This document shows, one piece after another, positions 1 through 7,777 of a stretch of 17,996 bases of DNA (position 1 is the first letter of the stretch; each line of letters opens with the position of its first letter). The stretch comes from Gammaproteobacteria bacterium (lineage in GTDB: Bacteria; Pseudomonadota; Gammaproteobacteria; Pseudomonadales; Pseudohongiellaceae): the NCBI GenBank assembly GCA_003514305.1, contig DORE01000164.1, positions 1 to 17,996 on the forward strand, read 5' to 3'. The notes under the pieces are model-generated. The model ran no database searches and was not told the origin of the DNA. It saw only the letters and a program-made list of their open reading frames with translations. Made by a program: the position numbers and the translations under genes.

Positions 1-809
1 AAAGAGTCGACAGCGGCTTTAACATGATCCTCTTCTCCGACGGAAACACCACCTGTACTGACAATAACATCGGCCGCTTCTGCCGCGTTAGTCAGCATAG
101 ACTTGGTTGTCGCGTAATCGTCCCCAACCACTCCCATCTCAACGACCTCTGCGCAAAGATTATTCAACAAAGCATGAAGCGTGAAGTTATTTGAATTATA
201 GATTTGACCAGGCTTTAAGGGTCTTCCAGGCAGCACCAATTCATTACCCGTGATGAGCAAGGCGACTCGGAGTCGCCTTCGCACAGTTATTTGCGTCAGA
301 CCAACGGATGCCAGCATACCTATATCTTGCGGCCGCAATCTGCTGCCCTGCTCAAACAATAGCTGACCGATTTCGATATCCTCTCCCGCAACCCGAACAT
401 TTTCGCCGGGCGCAGCAAACTGCAGGATTTTAGCCCCCTCGCTCGACAACTCGACATTCTCCTGCATCACAACCGCATCAGCACCTAACGGCATAGGGGC
501 GCCAGTAAAAATTCTTGCAACAGAACCGTCTTCCAGCTCATGGCCGACTTCACCAGCAGCGATTCGCTGACTGACCGAAAAAATCCTCTCCTTTTTGAAC
601 TCAGCAGAACGAACCGCATAACCGTCCATAGCGCTGTTGGCATGAGGCGGCACATTTACATTGGCAAGCACATCCGTTCCCACGATTCTGCCAACAGCGA
701 GGCGCAATGGAATCTCTTCTGTCTCCGCCATACAAGGGAGCGAAGCCAGTAGTTCCGTGACAGCTTCAGCTATAGGCGTCAGCTTGCGTGCTGCTGGTTG
801 TGGCTTCAT
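1..809 (-). CDS. moeA: Molybdopterin molybdenumtransferase MoeA (partial, N-terminal 269 residues)
   Basis: MoeA inserts molybdate into adenylated molybdopterin in the cytoplasm, the last step of molybdenum cofactor synthesis. Translating the minus strand from the ATG at 809-807 gives an open frame to the window edge. Recognisable motifs are SAMDGYAV (about residues 59-66), FTGAPMPLGADAVVMQE (101-117), ITGNELV (186-192) and STGGVSVGEEDHVK (251-264), the last in the molybdopterin-binding MoeA/MogA fold. The 3' part lies beyond base 1, so full length (about 400 residues in the family) cannot be checked. A GAGG ribosome-binding site lies about 8 bases upstream of the ATG. The gene is 60 bp downstream of the RmlD-like gene on the same strand, so co-transcription is possible. 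Family identity is clear; the partner Moco genes are not in view. Confidence 0.95.
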   Translation of the reverse strand, partial: MKPQPAARKLTPIAEAVTELLASLPCMAETEEIPLRLAVGRIVGTDVLANVNVPPHANSAMDGYAVRSAEFKKERIFSVSQRIAAGEVGHELEDGSVARIFTGAPMPLGADAVVMQENVELSSEGAKILQFAAPGENVRVAGEDIEIGQLLFEQGSRLRPQDIGMLASVGLTQITVRRRLRVALLITGNELVLPGRPLKPGQIYNSNNFTLHALLNNLCAEVVEMGVVGDDYATTKSMLTNAAEAADVIVSTGGVSVGEEDHVKAAVDS

Positions 810-869
810 GGGTTAACCTCGGAACAAGTCTTCGGTGTTCCTGTTGGCGTGGAAATTAGATTGCGATAT

Positions 870-1817
870 TCAGGCAGCGTGAGCTCCGGCCTTGCTATCG
901 ACACTACTCTTTGCATAGCCTACCTTGGGCACATACAACCTTTTGACAACTTCCTGCAGTTTTCCCAGCCAGGATTTCTGCTTGATGCCAAAAGTATCAA
1001 AAATTTTCTTGCTCGAGAGAGTCGAGTTGAGAATTTCAGGTGCTCTTGACTCTCGCTCGATAAATTGGAGCGTATCCAGCAACTCATAGATCGACTCATC
1101 AAAGTTCGCTGCATATTTCAGCACCAACTCCGCAATTTCGATTTCTTCCCTGGACTCCAGCCCGCTGTAGTGGTAAGTACCCCACACATTCGCGCCACAA
1201 TCAATTTGCTGAGCAATAGCGACGATCGCTGAGGCGAGATCACCCGTGAAAGTTGGACTCAAGCGACGCTTGGTGACCTGAACAACGCCCTGATTTTTGA
1301 TTGCAGTGCGAATCCAGGACTTGATTAGTCCGCGCTTCCACTTCCCAAACAACCACCCGGGTCGGATAATCAAATGCGAAGGATGCTGGCGAACGGCCTG
1401 TTCTCCTCTTAACGCCGATGCACCATAAATGCCTCGCGGATTGGTTTCATCATTTTCGTTATAGGCTAAACGTTTATCTCCCTCAAAAACGTAAGCTGTA
1501 GACAGGTGCAACATAGGAACACTCAAATCAGAACAGACCTCTGCAAGCGATGCGGGAAGCTCTGCGTTAACTTTCAAGCAGCGCTCACTTGCAGATTCTG
1601 CTCTCTTCAGGGCACTGTGGTTCCCAGAAATGAAATCAGTGAGGTTGATCATTTGCGAAGGACCGTAATCGGTAAGCATCTTCGCAATAGCGTTTCGATT
1701 ATTCGGATCAAACAGCTTATCAGGTGGCGCCATAAAGCGAATCTTGCGTCTTCGCAAAATTTCGATGAGATCTTTCCCGGTTGGGCTGTTGGTACCGGCC
1801 AGAAACAGGCGCATCAT
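870..1817 (-). CDS. RmlD-like extended SDR protein (sugar-nucleotide-reductase family), probable non-catalytic member
   Basis: This 315-residue protein has the architecture of the RmlD (dTDP-4-dehydrorhamnose reductase)/MAT2B branch of extended SDRs. It has an N-terminal Rossmann segment (MRLFLAGTNSPTG), the strand motif LSTAYVFEG (residues 105-113, matching STDYVFDG of RmlD), YGASALRGE (131-139, matching YGxTKxxGE) and IIRPGWLFG (150-158). Two key positions are changed. The catalytic lysine four residues after Tyr131 is Ala135 (codon GCG), and the middle glycine of the cofactor loop is Ser11. Thr107 and Tyr131 are kept. No rhamnose or other sugar gene is nearby; it lies between ssb and moeA. 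Two adjacent ATG codons could start it (1817 or 1814), with only a weak GGA-type ribosome-binding site. It may be a regulatory or binding protein rather than a reductase. Family call is firm; function is unknown. Confidence 0.85.
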   Translation of the reverse strand: MMRLFLAGTNSPTGKDLIEILRRRKIRFMAPPDKLFDPNNRNAIAKMLTDYGPSQMINLTDFISGNHSALKRAESASERCLKVNAELPASLAEVCSDLSVPMLHLSTAYVFEGDKRLAYNENDETNPRGIYGASALRGEQAVRQHPSHLIIRPGWLFGKWKRGLIKSWIRTAIKNQGVVQVTKRRLSPTFTGDLASAIVAIAQQIDCGANVWGTYHYSGLESREEIEIAELVLKYAANFDESIYELLDTLQFIERESRAPEILNSTLSSKKIFDTFGIKQKSWLGKLQEVVKRLYVPKVGYAKSSVDSKAGAHAA

Positions 1818-1831
1818 CTGATCTAGGTTCC

Positions 1832-1859
1832 ACTATATTCAATCGCTGACACGAGTTAA
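1832..1859 (-). promoter_or_regulatory. Weak candidate sigma70 promoter for the RmlD-like gene
   Basis: On the minus strand TTAACT (1859-1854) and TATAGT (1837-1832) are separated by 16 bases, resembling -35 and -10 boxes with 4/6 and 5/6 matches. The -10 box sits only 14 bases before the first ATG at 1817, so the transcript leader would be very short. This makes the call tentative. The rest of the 222-bp gap between ssb and this gene shows nothing else I can name. Confidence 0.25.
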
Positions 1860-2016
1860 CTTCATGCAAGCAAGAGTTCAAGTCAAGTCGCACGTCCATT
1901 CGCCGTGGCAACGGAAAGCGTATTTTTGAGGCCTGCTCCAACCAAGCTCTGCCTGGATCGCTCTGTCCAGATCGATTACGTTCCGTAAAACCCGACTCGC
2001 CGGTCTACTCACAACG

Positions 2017-2031
2017 CAGCGACGATCGCTG
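2017..2031. repeat. Hairpin just past the ssb stop codon (CAGCGA / TCGCTG)
   Basis: A perfect 6-bp inverted repeat with a 3-base loop lies 9 bases beyond the ssb stop codon. No T-run follows it on the minus strand, so it is not a standard intrinsic terminator, but it could protect or mark the ssb 3' end. The 16-base string agcgacgatcgctgag (2018-2033) also occurs exactly at 1218-1233 inside the RmlD-like gene. Confidence 0.4.
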
Positions 2032-2039
2032 AGTGAGAT

Positions 2040-2501
2040 TCAGAAGGGAATATCGTCGTCAAAGTTATCAAAATTTTGTGGAGGCGGCGCGGCCTGCTGC
2101 TGACTCGGCTGCGCGGCAGGCGTTGCAGCCACCTGGGAGCCACCGAAATCCTGAGATATCCCGCCGCGAGTATCGAGCATTTGCATCTCGCTGGCGACGA
2201 CTTCGGTACTGTAGCGCTTCACACCATCCTGCTCCCAAGACCGGGTTTGGAGGCGCCCTTCAATGTAAAGCTTTGTTCCCTTCTTAACATACTGCTCAAT
2301 TATCTCCGCAAGACGATTGAAAAAGACCACTCGATGCCACTCAGTCTTTTCCTGCTGCTCGCCGGTACTTTTGTCCTTCCAGGTTTCACTGGTTGCCAGT
2401 GAGACATTGGCCACCGCATTGCCATTGGGCATGTACCTCACCTCAGGATCATTACCCAAATTTCCTACCAGAATAACTTTATTCACACCGCGACTTGCCA
2501 C
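2040..2501 (-). CDS. ssb: Single-stranded DNA-binding protein SSB
   Basis: SSB coats single-stranded DNA in replication, repair and recombination and recruits partner proteins through its C-terminal tip. The 153-residue protein has the N-terminal OB-fold (about 1-112; MASRGVNKVILVGNLGNDPE, then TEWHRVVFFNRLAEI and GTKLYIEGRLQTRSW). A Gln/Ala/Pro-rich linker (about 118-145) and the canonical acidic tip DDDIPF complete it. The start is a GTG at 2501-2499, chosen because the OB-fold begins there and AGGGAG lies about 7 bases upstream. It is transcribed divergently from uvrA with 209 bp between the start codons, as in many gammaproteobacteria. Length is close to the family norm. I found no CTG-N10-CAG LexA box in the shared spacer. 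Confidence 0.98.
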   Translation of the reverse strand: MASRGVNKVILVGNLGNDPEVRYMPNGNAVANVSLATSETWKDKSTGEQQEKTEWHRVVFFNRLAEIIEQYVKKGTKLYIEGRLQTRSWEQDGVKRYSTEVVASEMQMLDTRGGISQDFGGSQVAATPAAQPSQQQAAPPPQNFDNFDDDIPF

Positions 2502-2543
2502 TGTGTTCTCCCTCGCTGCGCTTTGCGTTGTTTAGACGAACAT

Positions 2544-2572
2544 CTTATACCATCGATCTGATTAAGTGGAAA
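2544..2572 (-). promoter_or_regulatory. Candidate sigma70 promoter for ssb
   Basis: On the minus strand TTTCCA (2572-2567) and TATAAG (2549-2544) are 17 bases apart, matching -35 and -10 boxes at 4/6 and 5/6 positions. The predicted transcript start is about 35 bases before the GTG of ssb, leaving room for the AGGGAG ribosome-binding site. Called by eye only. Confidence 0.45.
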
Positions 2573-2653
2573 TTTATACCGCAATTCGTTGGGTCGGCGA
2601 AACATCCAGACATGTCGGACACAATCTGAACAATTGGAATCCATCTCTTCCTC

Positions 2654-2670
2654 ACTCTCGTATTGAGAGT
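2654..2670. repeat. Small hairpin in the uvrA leader (ACTCTC / GAGAGT)
   Basis: A perfect 6-bp inverted repeat with a 5-base loop sits 40 bases upstream of the uvrA start codon, in what would be the 5' untranslated leader. It could influence translation initiation or be a half-site pair for a regulator. It does not match the CTG-N10-CAG LexA pattern. Confidence 0.25.
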
Positions 2671-2710
2671 CTCCGACTACAACTAGCTCAACTCTGCTCG
2701 CGGCGAATCA

Positions 2711-5533
2711 ATGGACAAAATCGTAGTTAAGGGGGCTCGCACCCACAATCTCAAGAACATTGATATAACCATACCGCGCGACAAACTTGTGGTCATTACG
2801 GGCCTGTCTGGCTCCGGAAAATCATCGCTAGCTTTCGACACTCTTTACGCCGAGGGTCAGCGCCGCTATGTCGAGTCTCTTTCGACATACGCTAGACAGT
2901 TCCTTTCTATGATGGAAAAGCCAGATATTGACCATATTGAAGGCCTCTCTCCGGCAATTTCAATTGAGCAGAAATCCACATCACATAACCCCCGATCAAC
3001 CGTCGGCACGATCACCGAAATCTACGATTACCTCCGCCTAATGTTTGCACGCGTGGGAGAACCGCATTGTCCAGAACATGGCATTAAGCTCGAAGCGCAA
3101 ACCGTGAGCCAGATGGTAGATCAAGTCATGGCATTACCGGAGGGCTCACGGGTTATGGTGTTAGCTCCAATTATTCGCGAACGCAAGGGTGAGCATGTAC
3201 ACGTGTTCAAAGAGCTGCGCACCAGTGGCTTCATCCGAGCCCGAGTTGATGGCCTCGTTTGTGAGATTGACTATCCACCAGAACTGGAGAAGAACAAGAA
3301 GCACTCAATCGATGTCGTAGTGGACAGATTGAAGATAAAGCCCGGATTAGAACAACGACTGGCAGAGAGCTTCGAAACCGCGATCCAGTTAGCTGAAGGT
3401 CTAGCTAACGTAGCACACATTGACGATAGCAATCAGGAGGAGATGGTTTTCTCTGCGCTGTTCGCATGTCCCAAGTGCGGCCACAGTATTTCCGAACTCG
3501 AGCCCAGGTTGTTCTCATTTAACAACCCAGCAGGTGCCTGCGCCACGTGCGATGGTCTTGGCCTCAAACAGTTTTTTGATGAGCAGCGCATCATTATTGA
3601 TGAGAGTTTAGCACTGGCAGAGGGTGCTATTCGGGGCTGGGACAGACGGAACGTCTGGTACTTCCAGATGCTCTCCTCCGTGGCTGACCACTATGGCTTT
3701 GCGGTGGACACCCCATTCAATGAGTTGCCGAAAAAAATACAGAAAATCATCCTCTATGGAAGCGGTAAAGAAGTAATTAAGTTCAGCTACGTCAATGACC
3801 GTGGCAACACCTACGCACGGAGTTGGCCGTTCGAGGGTATTCTTCCCAATATGGAACGGCGATTCCGAGAGACGGAGTCATCTATGGTGCGCGAGGAACT
3901 GGCCAAATACATGAGCTCCCAGCCCTGTCCTGAATGCAACGGCACTCGGCTGCGCAGAGATGCCCGCCACGTGCTCATTGAGGGCGCGAACCTGCCGAGC
4001 ATCACGGAGATGACAGTCGCTCGAGCTGCTAATTATTTCGACACGCTGAAGTTGGCGGGCAAGCAGGCAAAAATTGCCGAAAAAGTGCTTAAAGAACTTC
4101 AAGATAGGCTGAAGTTTCTGGTCGACGTCGGTTTGAACTATCTGACCCTCAGCCGCAGCGCAGATACACTCTCCGGAGGTGAGGCACAACGAATCCGTCT
4201 GGCCAGCCAGATCGGAGCGGGGCTTGTCGGGGTAATGTACATCCTAGACGAACCTTCTATCGGTCTGCATCAGCGCGACAATACCCGACTACTCAACACA
4301 TTGTTTCATCTGCGCGATCTTGGCAATACAGTCATCGTTGTAGAGCATGATGAAGAAGCCATTACGAGCGCTGATCACATTATCGATATCGGACCTGGGG
4401 CAGGCGTTCACGGCGGCGAAATAGTGGCAGAGGGCTCACTGAGTGCGATCAAGAAATCGGCGGCTTCGTTAACCGGAAAATACCTGTCCCGCAAGGAAAC
4501 TATTGCAATCCCAACTCGACGCAATGAACGTGACGAAAAAAGAATCTTGACCTTATCTGGAGCCACGGGTAACAACCTTCAGGGCGTGGATCTCTGCCTA
4601 CCGATAGGCCTGTTTACCTGTATTACTGGTGTGTCGGGCTCGGGTAAATCCACATTGATCAACAACACCCTTTACCCAATTACGGCTACCAAACTGAACA
4701 AGGCCTCTACGCTGAACCCAGCACCCTATGAAGGTATTGAAGGCCTACAGCATTTGGACAAAGTAGTGGACATTGACCAAAGCCCCATAGGGCGCACACC
4801 GCGATCTAATCCGGCCACCTACACTGGCATATTTACGCCAGTGCGAGAACTGTTTGCTGGCACACAGGAAGCACGCAGCCGCGGTTACAAGCCCGGCCGG
4901 TTTTCTTTCAATGTAAAAGGCGGTCGCTGCGAAGCCTGTCAGGGTGACGGTGTGGTCAAGGTTGAGATGCATTTCCTACCCGATGTATACGTCACCTGCG
5001 ATGTTTGTCGGAGCAAGCGTTACAACAGAGAAACTCTTGAAGTTACCTACAAAGGCAAGAACATCAATGAGGTTCTCGAGATGACCATCGAAGACGCCCG
5101 CGAATTCTTCGATGCAGTACCAGCCATTGCGCGCAAACTGCAGACTCTCATTGACGTCGGACTGTCCTACATCTGCCTTGGGCAAGCCGCCACAACTTTG
5201 TCGGGCGGGGAGGCCCAGCGCGTCAAACTGTCCAGAGAACTTAGCAAACGCGATACCGGCAAAACCCTCTATATCCTTGATGAACCGACTACCGGACTGC
5301 ATTTCCATGACATTAAACAGTTGCTGGCGGTGCTGCACCACCTGAGAGATCAGGGCAATACCATCGTCGTAATTGAGCACAATCTCGATGTGATCAAAAC
5401 TGCTGACTGGCTGGTAGATCTGGGTCCGGAGGGGGGAAGCGGAGGCGGCCAGATCATTGCTGAAGGCACCCCGGAACAAGTAGCCCGTAAACGAAGCTCA
5501 TATACAGGCACGTTTCTCAAAAAAATGCTTTAG
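2711..5533 (+). CDS. uvrA: Excinuclease ABC subunit A (UvrA)
   Basis: UvrA is the damage-recognition ATPase of nucleotide excision repair; it forms a dimer and loads UvrB on damaged DNA. The protein is 940 residues, the same length as E. coli UvrA. It has the first Walker A GLSGSGKSS (31-39) and a first zinc site with Cys253, 256, 277 and 280. The ABC signature LSGGEAQRIRL starts near 487 and is followed by Walker B YILDEPSIGLHQRD. The second Walker A is GVSGSGKS (640-647), the second zinc site has Cys740, 743, 763 and 766, and the second signature LSGGEAQRVKL starts at 830, followed by YILDEPTTGLHFHD. All catalytic and metal-binding elements are present. The start is the ATG giving the canonical MDKIVVKGARTHNLKNID; its ribosome-binding site is poor. 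No clear LexA operator was seen upstream, so SOS control is not supported by sequence here. Confidence 0.99.
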   Translation: MDKIVVKGARTHNLKNIDITIPRDKLVVITGLSGSGKSSLAFDTLYAEGQRRYVESLSTYARQFLSMMEKPDIDHIEGLSPAISIEQKSTSHNPRSTVGTITEIYDYLRLMFARVGEPHCPEHGIKLEAQTVSQMVDQVMALPEGSRVMVLAPIIRERKGEHVHVFKELRTSGFIRARVDGLVCEIDYPPELEKNKKHSIDVVVDRLKIKPGLEQRLAESFETAIQLAEGLANVAHIDDSNQEEMVFSALFACPKCGHSISELEPRLFSFNNPAGACATCDGLGLKQFFDEQRIIIDESLALAEGAIRGWDRRNVWYFQMLSSVADHYGFAVDTPFNELPKKIQKIILYGSGKEVIKFSYVNDRGNTYARSWPFEGILPNMERRFRETESSMVREELAKYMSSQPCPECNGTRLRRDARHVLIEGANLPSITEMTVARAANYFDTLKLAGKQAKIAEKVLKELQDRLKFLVDVGLNYLTLSRSADTLSGGEAQRIRLASQIGAGLVGVMYILDEPSIGLHQRDNTRLLNTLFHLRDLGNTVIVVEHDEEAITSADHIIDIGPGAGVHGGEIVAEGSLSAIKKSAASLTGKYLSRKETIAIPTRRNERDEKRILTLSGATGNNLQGVDLCLPIGLFTCITGVSGSGKSTLINNTLYPITATKLNKASTLNPAPYEGIEGLQHLDKVVDIDQSPIGRTPRSNPATYTGIFTPVRELFAGTQEARSRGYKPGRFSFNVKGGRCEACQGDGVVKVEMHFLPDVYVTCDVCRSKRYNRETLEVTYKGKNINEVLEMTIEDAREFFDAVPAIARKLQTLIDVGLSYICLGQAATTLSGGEAQRVKLSRELSKRDTGKTLYILDEPTTGLHFHDIKQLLAVLHHLRDQGNTIVVIEHNLDVIKTADWLVDLGPEGGSGGGQIIAEGTPEQVARKRSSYTGTFLKKML

Positions 5534-5585
5534 AAGATCCGGTTCGAGCTAAACTGTTAACACGGCGAAACGAAAAGGTGAATGG

Positions 5586-5615
5586 AAAAAGTCCGATGCT
5601 CATTTGAGCATCAGG
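5586..5615 (-). terminator. Probable intrinsic terminator downstream of the M14 peptidase
   Basis: Read on the minus strand, GATGCTC and GAGCATC form a 7-bp stem (5612-5606 and 5601-5595) with a 4-base AAAT loop. It can be extended by CC/GG around a bulged T, and TTTTT follows three bases later (5590-5586). It lies 63 bases past the stop codon of the peptidase and between convergently ending uvrA and peptidase genes. There is no T-run on the plus strand, so it suits the peptidase better than uvrA. Confidence 0.45.
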
Positions 5616-5678
5616 CCGCTTGTCATCTCGTTTAGTCCTTATCAGACAGCACCGCATAGCTCCAGCCCATAGTTGGAC

Positions 5679-7310
5679 TCAGAATGCTTTAAAAACCGGA
5701 TACTCAACTGACGCTGATACACTGAGGGCTCCCTCAAGAAAGGCATCAAACATATTCCAGTAGGCCAACCCATCGTCAGACTCAGGCTCCAGTAAATAAA
5801 AAGTCAGGTTAGCGAGCGGATTATCCATTTGGACTACGTAATCGCCGCTCGAAAATGTCTTCGTTACTTCCATAAACTCGCCGCTCAAAAGACTGTTAGT
5901 GTGGCCGTTCTGCACCGTATTCCGCTTGCCTATGTCGCGCACCACAAACTGCTGACCTTTAAACATCGCATTTGCCTCTAGCGTTTCAACCAAGATACCG
6001 TGCGCCTGAAGCTTCGCAGCTAGGTCGGCAAAGTCCGAACTGAAGATGTAGGCGCTCGGCACCCTCGCAGTTTGTCTGGCCTCAAATTGGTTGTAGTTAA
6101 GAACCCCTTTGATGGAAACCAATTCTGCACTGCGCACAAAATCAGTCGACCCGTCTGGCTTTGAAAAAGGAATGTAACGATAGGTAAGCAGATCCAGTGG
6201 CTCTTGCCGCGGCACCATCACAAACTTTACACCATTTTGCTGACCAATAGCGGTCCTTGCGACTTTTCGGTCCGCCTCAAGATTGATCTGTCTAATTTCT
6301 GAGCCACGCTGATGGGTATATTCGAGAATCTCCTCAATAAAAACGTTCGCCGCATGAATCCGTTTGTAGAATCGATCATGCGAAAATGTTTCACTAAGAA
6401 TCGCCATGCGATTACGCAGTCCCATATAATTGGTGATATATCGTGGCGCGTGATGGTACGTACGCAATTCAGTGGGCGGCCAACCGCGGTAGTCGTAGCC
6501 ACCATACCAGTCAAAGTCGAGGTTGAATTTCTCTTTCACGCTCAGCTTGAGTGAAGGCAGCATAACCTCACTGATATAGGTTGACGTACTGGCGTCTCCC
6601 GCCGTCGCGTAGGATGGTGCATAAGTCAGAGAGTTCCCGTGCCAAGTCCCATTAGTTGTATGCAGATCAACCAGCAGGTCCGGATCCCAGCGCTGAATCA
6701 CATTTCTGAAGAGTGCCTCCGTTTCATCTGCCTCAACAATCATCCCGTCCCTGTTGAGATCGTATCCATGCGCCGTTCGCACACCGGTAATCGCCGGACT
6801 AAGCTCCTGATTTGGGCGTGAGTTCTCCCTCATGGCGTCATTGCCATCGGCATTGTAAATTGGCACAAAGATCAGGATCTGGTTGTCTAGGAGGTGCTGC
6901 TTGTCTCCGAACAGAATATCGCGCATCGCGATCAGCGAAGCTTCCTTGCCCTCTACTTCGCCACCATGAATGTTTGCCTGAATATAAATCACTGGCTTAC
7001 CGCTGGCTTCAGCCTGCGCCGGGGAAGACACTGCCGGGTTCGCAAGAACAACAATTGGTACGTCACGCCCTTCCTGAGTAACAAGCAAGGTTTCGCGAAA
7101 CATCAGTTCTGTCTGGCTATCCAGAGCATCCAGCACCTCAATGACCTCCCCGAAAGTTGAAGTGCGTTCGTAATTACTGCGCTCAGCTACAGTCATCATC
7201 TTTTCTGCAAAAAGTGGGGGTTGCGCCTCCGCTGAGTTCGAACTCAAAACAGAGCAGACAGCGAGCACGGCAATTCCGAGATTATTTTGTTTATTATCAA
7301 ACAGGTTCAC
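5679..7310 (-). CDS. Exported M14-family zinc carboxypeptidase
   Basis: Zinc metallopeptidase of the carboxypeptidase A superfamily, probably periplasmic, trimming C-terminal residues from peptides or peptide-like substrates. From the GTG at 7310 it is 543 residues. A signal peptide (hydrophobic LGIAVLAVCSVLSS, then SAEA before Gln) spans about 1-29. The zinc site is His115 and Glu118 in NIHGGEVEGKE plus His217 in VDLHTTNGT. The substrate-carboxylate pair Asn-Arg is at 186-187 (YDLNRDG), and the candidate catalytic base Glu307 is in LSETFSHD. A C-terminal extension of about 200 residues follows the catalytic domain. The frame stays open to 7538, but the added 76 residues would bury the signal peptide. 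I chose the GTG because AAGGAG precedes it at 7327-7322 and it yields a proper signal sequence. It is divergent from the MFS transporter. The exact substrate cannot be told. Confidence 0.9.
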   Translation of the reverse strand: MNLFDNKQNNLGIAVLAVCSVLSSNSAEAQPPLFAEKMMTVAERSNYERTSTFGEVIEVLDALDSQTELMFRETLLVTQEGRDVPIVVLANPAVSSPAQAEASGKPVIYIQANIHGGEVEGKEASLIAMRDILFGDKQHLLDNQILIFVPIYNADGNDAMRENSRPNQELSPAITGVRTAHGYDLNRDGMIVEADETEALFRNVIQRWDPDLLVDLHTTNGTWHGNSLTYAPSYATAGDASTSTYISEVMLPSLKLSVKEKFNLDFDWYGGYDYRGWPPTELRTYHHAPRYITNYMGLRNRMAILSETFSHDRFYKRIHAANVFIEEILEYTHQRGSEIRQINLEADRKVARTAIGQQNGVKFVMVPRQEPLDLLTYRYIPFSKPDGSTDFVRSAELVSIKGVLNYNQFEARQTARVPSAYIFSSDFADLAAKLQAHGILVETLEANAMFKGQQFVVRDIGKRNTVQNGHTNSLLSGEFMEVTKTFSSGDYVVQMDNPLANLTFYLLEPESDDGLAYWNMFDAFLEGALSVSASVEYPVFKAF

Positions 7311-7321
7311 AGGCTCTTTGT

Positions 7322-7327
7322 CTCCTT
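7322..7327 (-). promoter_or_regulatory. Ribosome-binding site that decides the M14 peptidase start
   Basis: AAGGAG on the minus strand lies 11 bases before the GTG at 7310-7308. The spacing is slightly long but the match to the 16S anti-Shine-Dalgarno is strong. No comparable site precedes the other in-frame starts further upstream, which would also remove a sensible signal peptide. Confidence 0.6.
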
Positions 7328-7605
7328 GAATATTCCGATAAAAAAGTCTATCCGTTGCCGCCGCAAGGAGATTATAGTTTTTTAGAAACCAAAAATACTT
7401 TGAATATGCACTGTAATCGCGTGAACTCATTACAGAGAAAACCAAAGATAAGCAGAGCTTCCGATTGGTCAATTCAAGTTTAAGATTGTGACAGTGTGCA
7501 ATATTTTCGACCATACCCCTAACAAGCTCCAACGACACGTTGTTCTTAGCTTCTATGATTCGCGGCCGTGTTGCTTTTATCGTTGAAAGAGCTTAGCCTT
7601 CCGCG

Positions 7606-7626
7606 AAGTGCGATTTTCAGAAATGA
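7606..7626 (+). repeat. Upstream copy of a 21-base direct repeat
   Basis: The unit is aagtg, two bases, then attttcagaaatga. The second copy is at 7730-7750, 124 bp downstream, and differs only in the two middle bases (cg here, gc there). Both copies lie in the spacer between the divergent M14 peptidase and MFS transporter. Confidence 0.6.
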
Positions 7627-7656
7627 CCTGCGAAATCAGCAAACCAGATCACAATG

Positions 7657-7668
7657 TCGCATTTGCGA
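7657..7668. promoter_or_regulatory. Palindrome TCGCATTTGCGA, candidate operator
   Basis: Perfect 5-bp arms around a TT centre, flanked on each side by GATC. It lies between the two copies of the 21-base direct repeat and about 110 bp before the MFS transporter start. A dimeric regulator site is possible, but no regulator gene is nearby. The rest of the 467-bp spacer (7311-7777) has no gene I can support. Confidence 0.3.
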
Positions 7669-7729
7669 TCTTCAACCCACAAACGAAGCAATAACAGTGA
7701 ATTCTAAATTAACACTCAGACGTTTCACC

Positions 7730-7750
7730 AAGTGGCATTTTCAGAAATGA
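7730..7750 (+). repeat. Downstream copy of the 21-base direct repeat
   Basis: Second copy of aagtg-NN-attttcagaaatga, ending 27 bases before the GTG start of the MFS transporter. It also contains an ATG (7747) that opens a 27-codon frame (to 7830) overlapping the transporter start out of frame. That could be a short leader peptide or chance. Confidence 0.55.
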
Positions 7751-7777
7751 ATACCCCCATTTCCTCATTGTGCTTGC

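Noticed and set aside
4976..5479. Minus-strand 167-codon frame inside uvrA
   Set aside because: Shadow of the conserved second ABC domain of uvrA.
7281..7350. Lipoprotein signal (LAVC) in the M14 peptidase
   Set aside because: The residue before Cys is Val rather than Gly, Ala or Ser, and a better type I site (AEA before Gln) follows.
5679..7538. Long 619-residue form of the M14 peptidase starting at 7538
   Set aside because: The extra 76 residues have no family similarity and would place the signal peptide in the middle. The GTG at 7310 has AAGGAG upstream and leads directly into a signal sequence.
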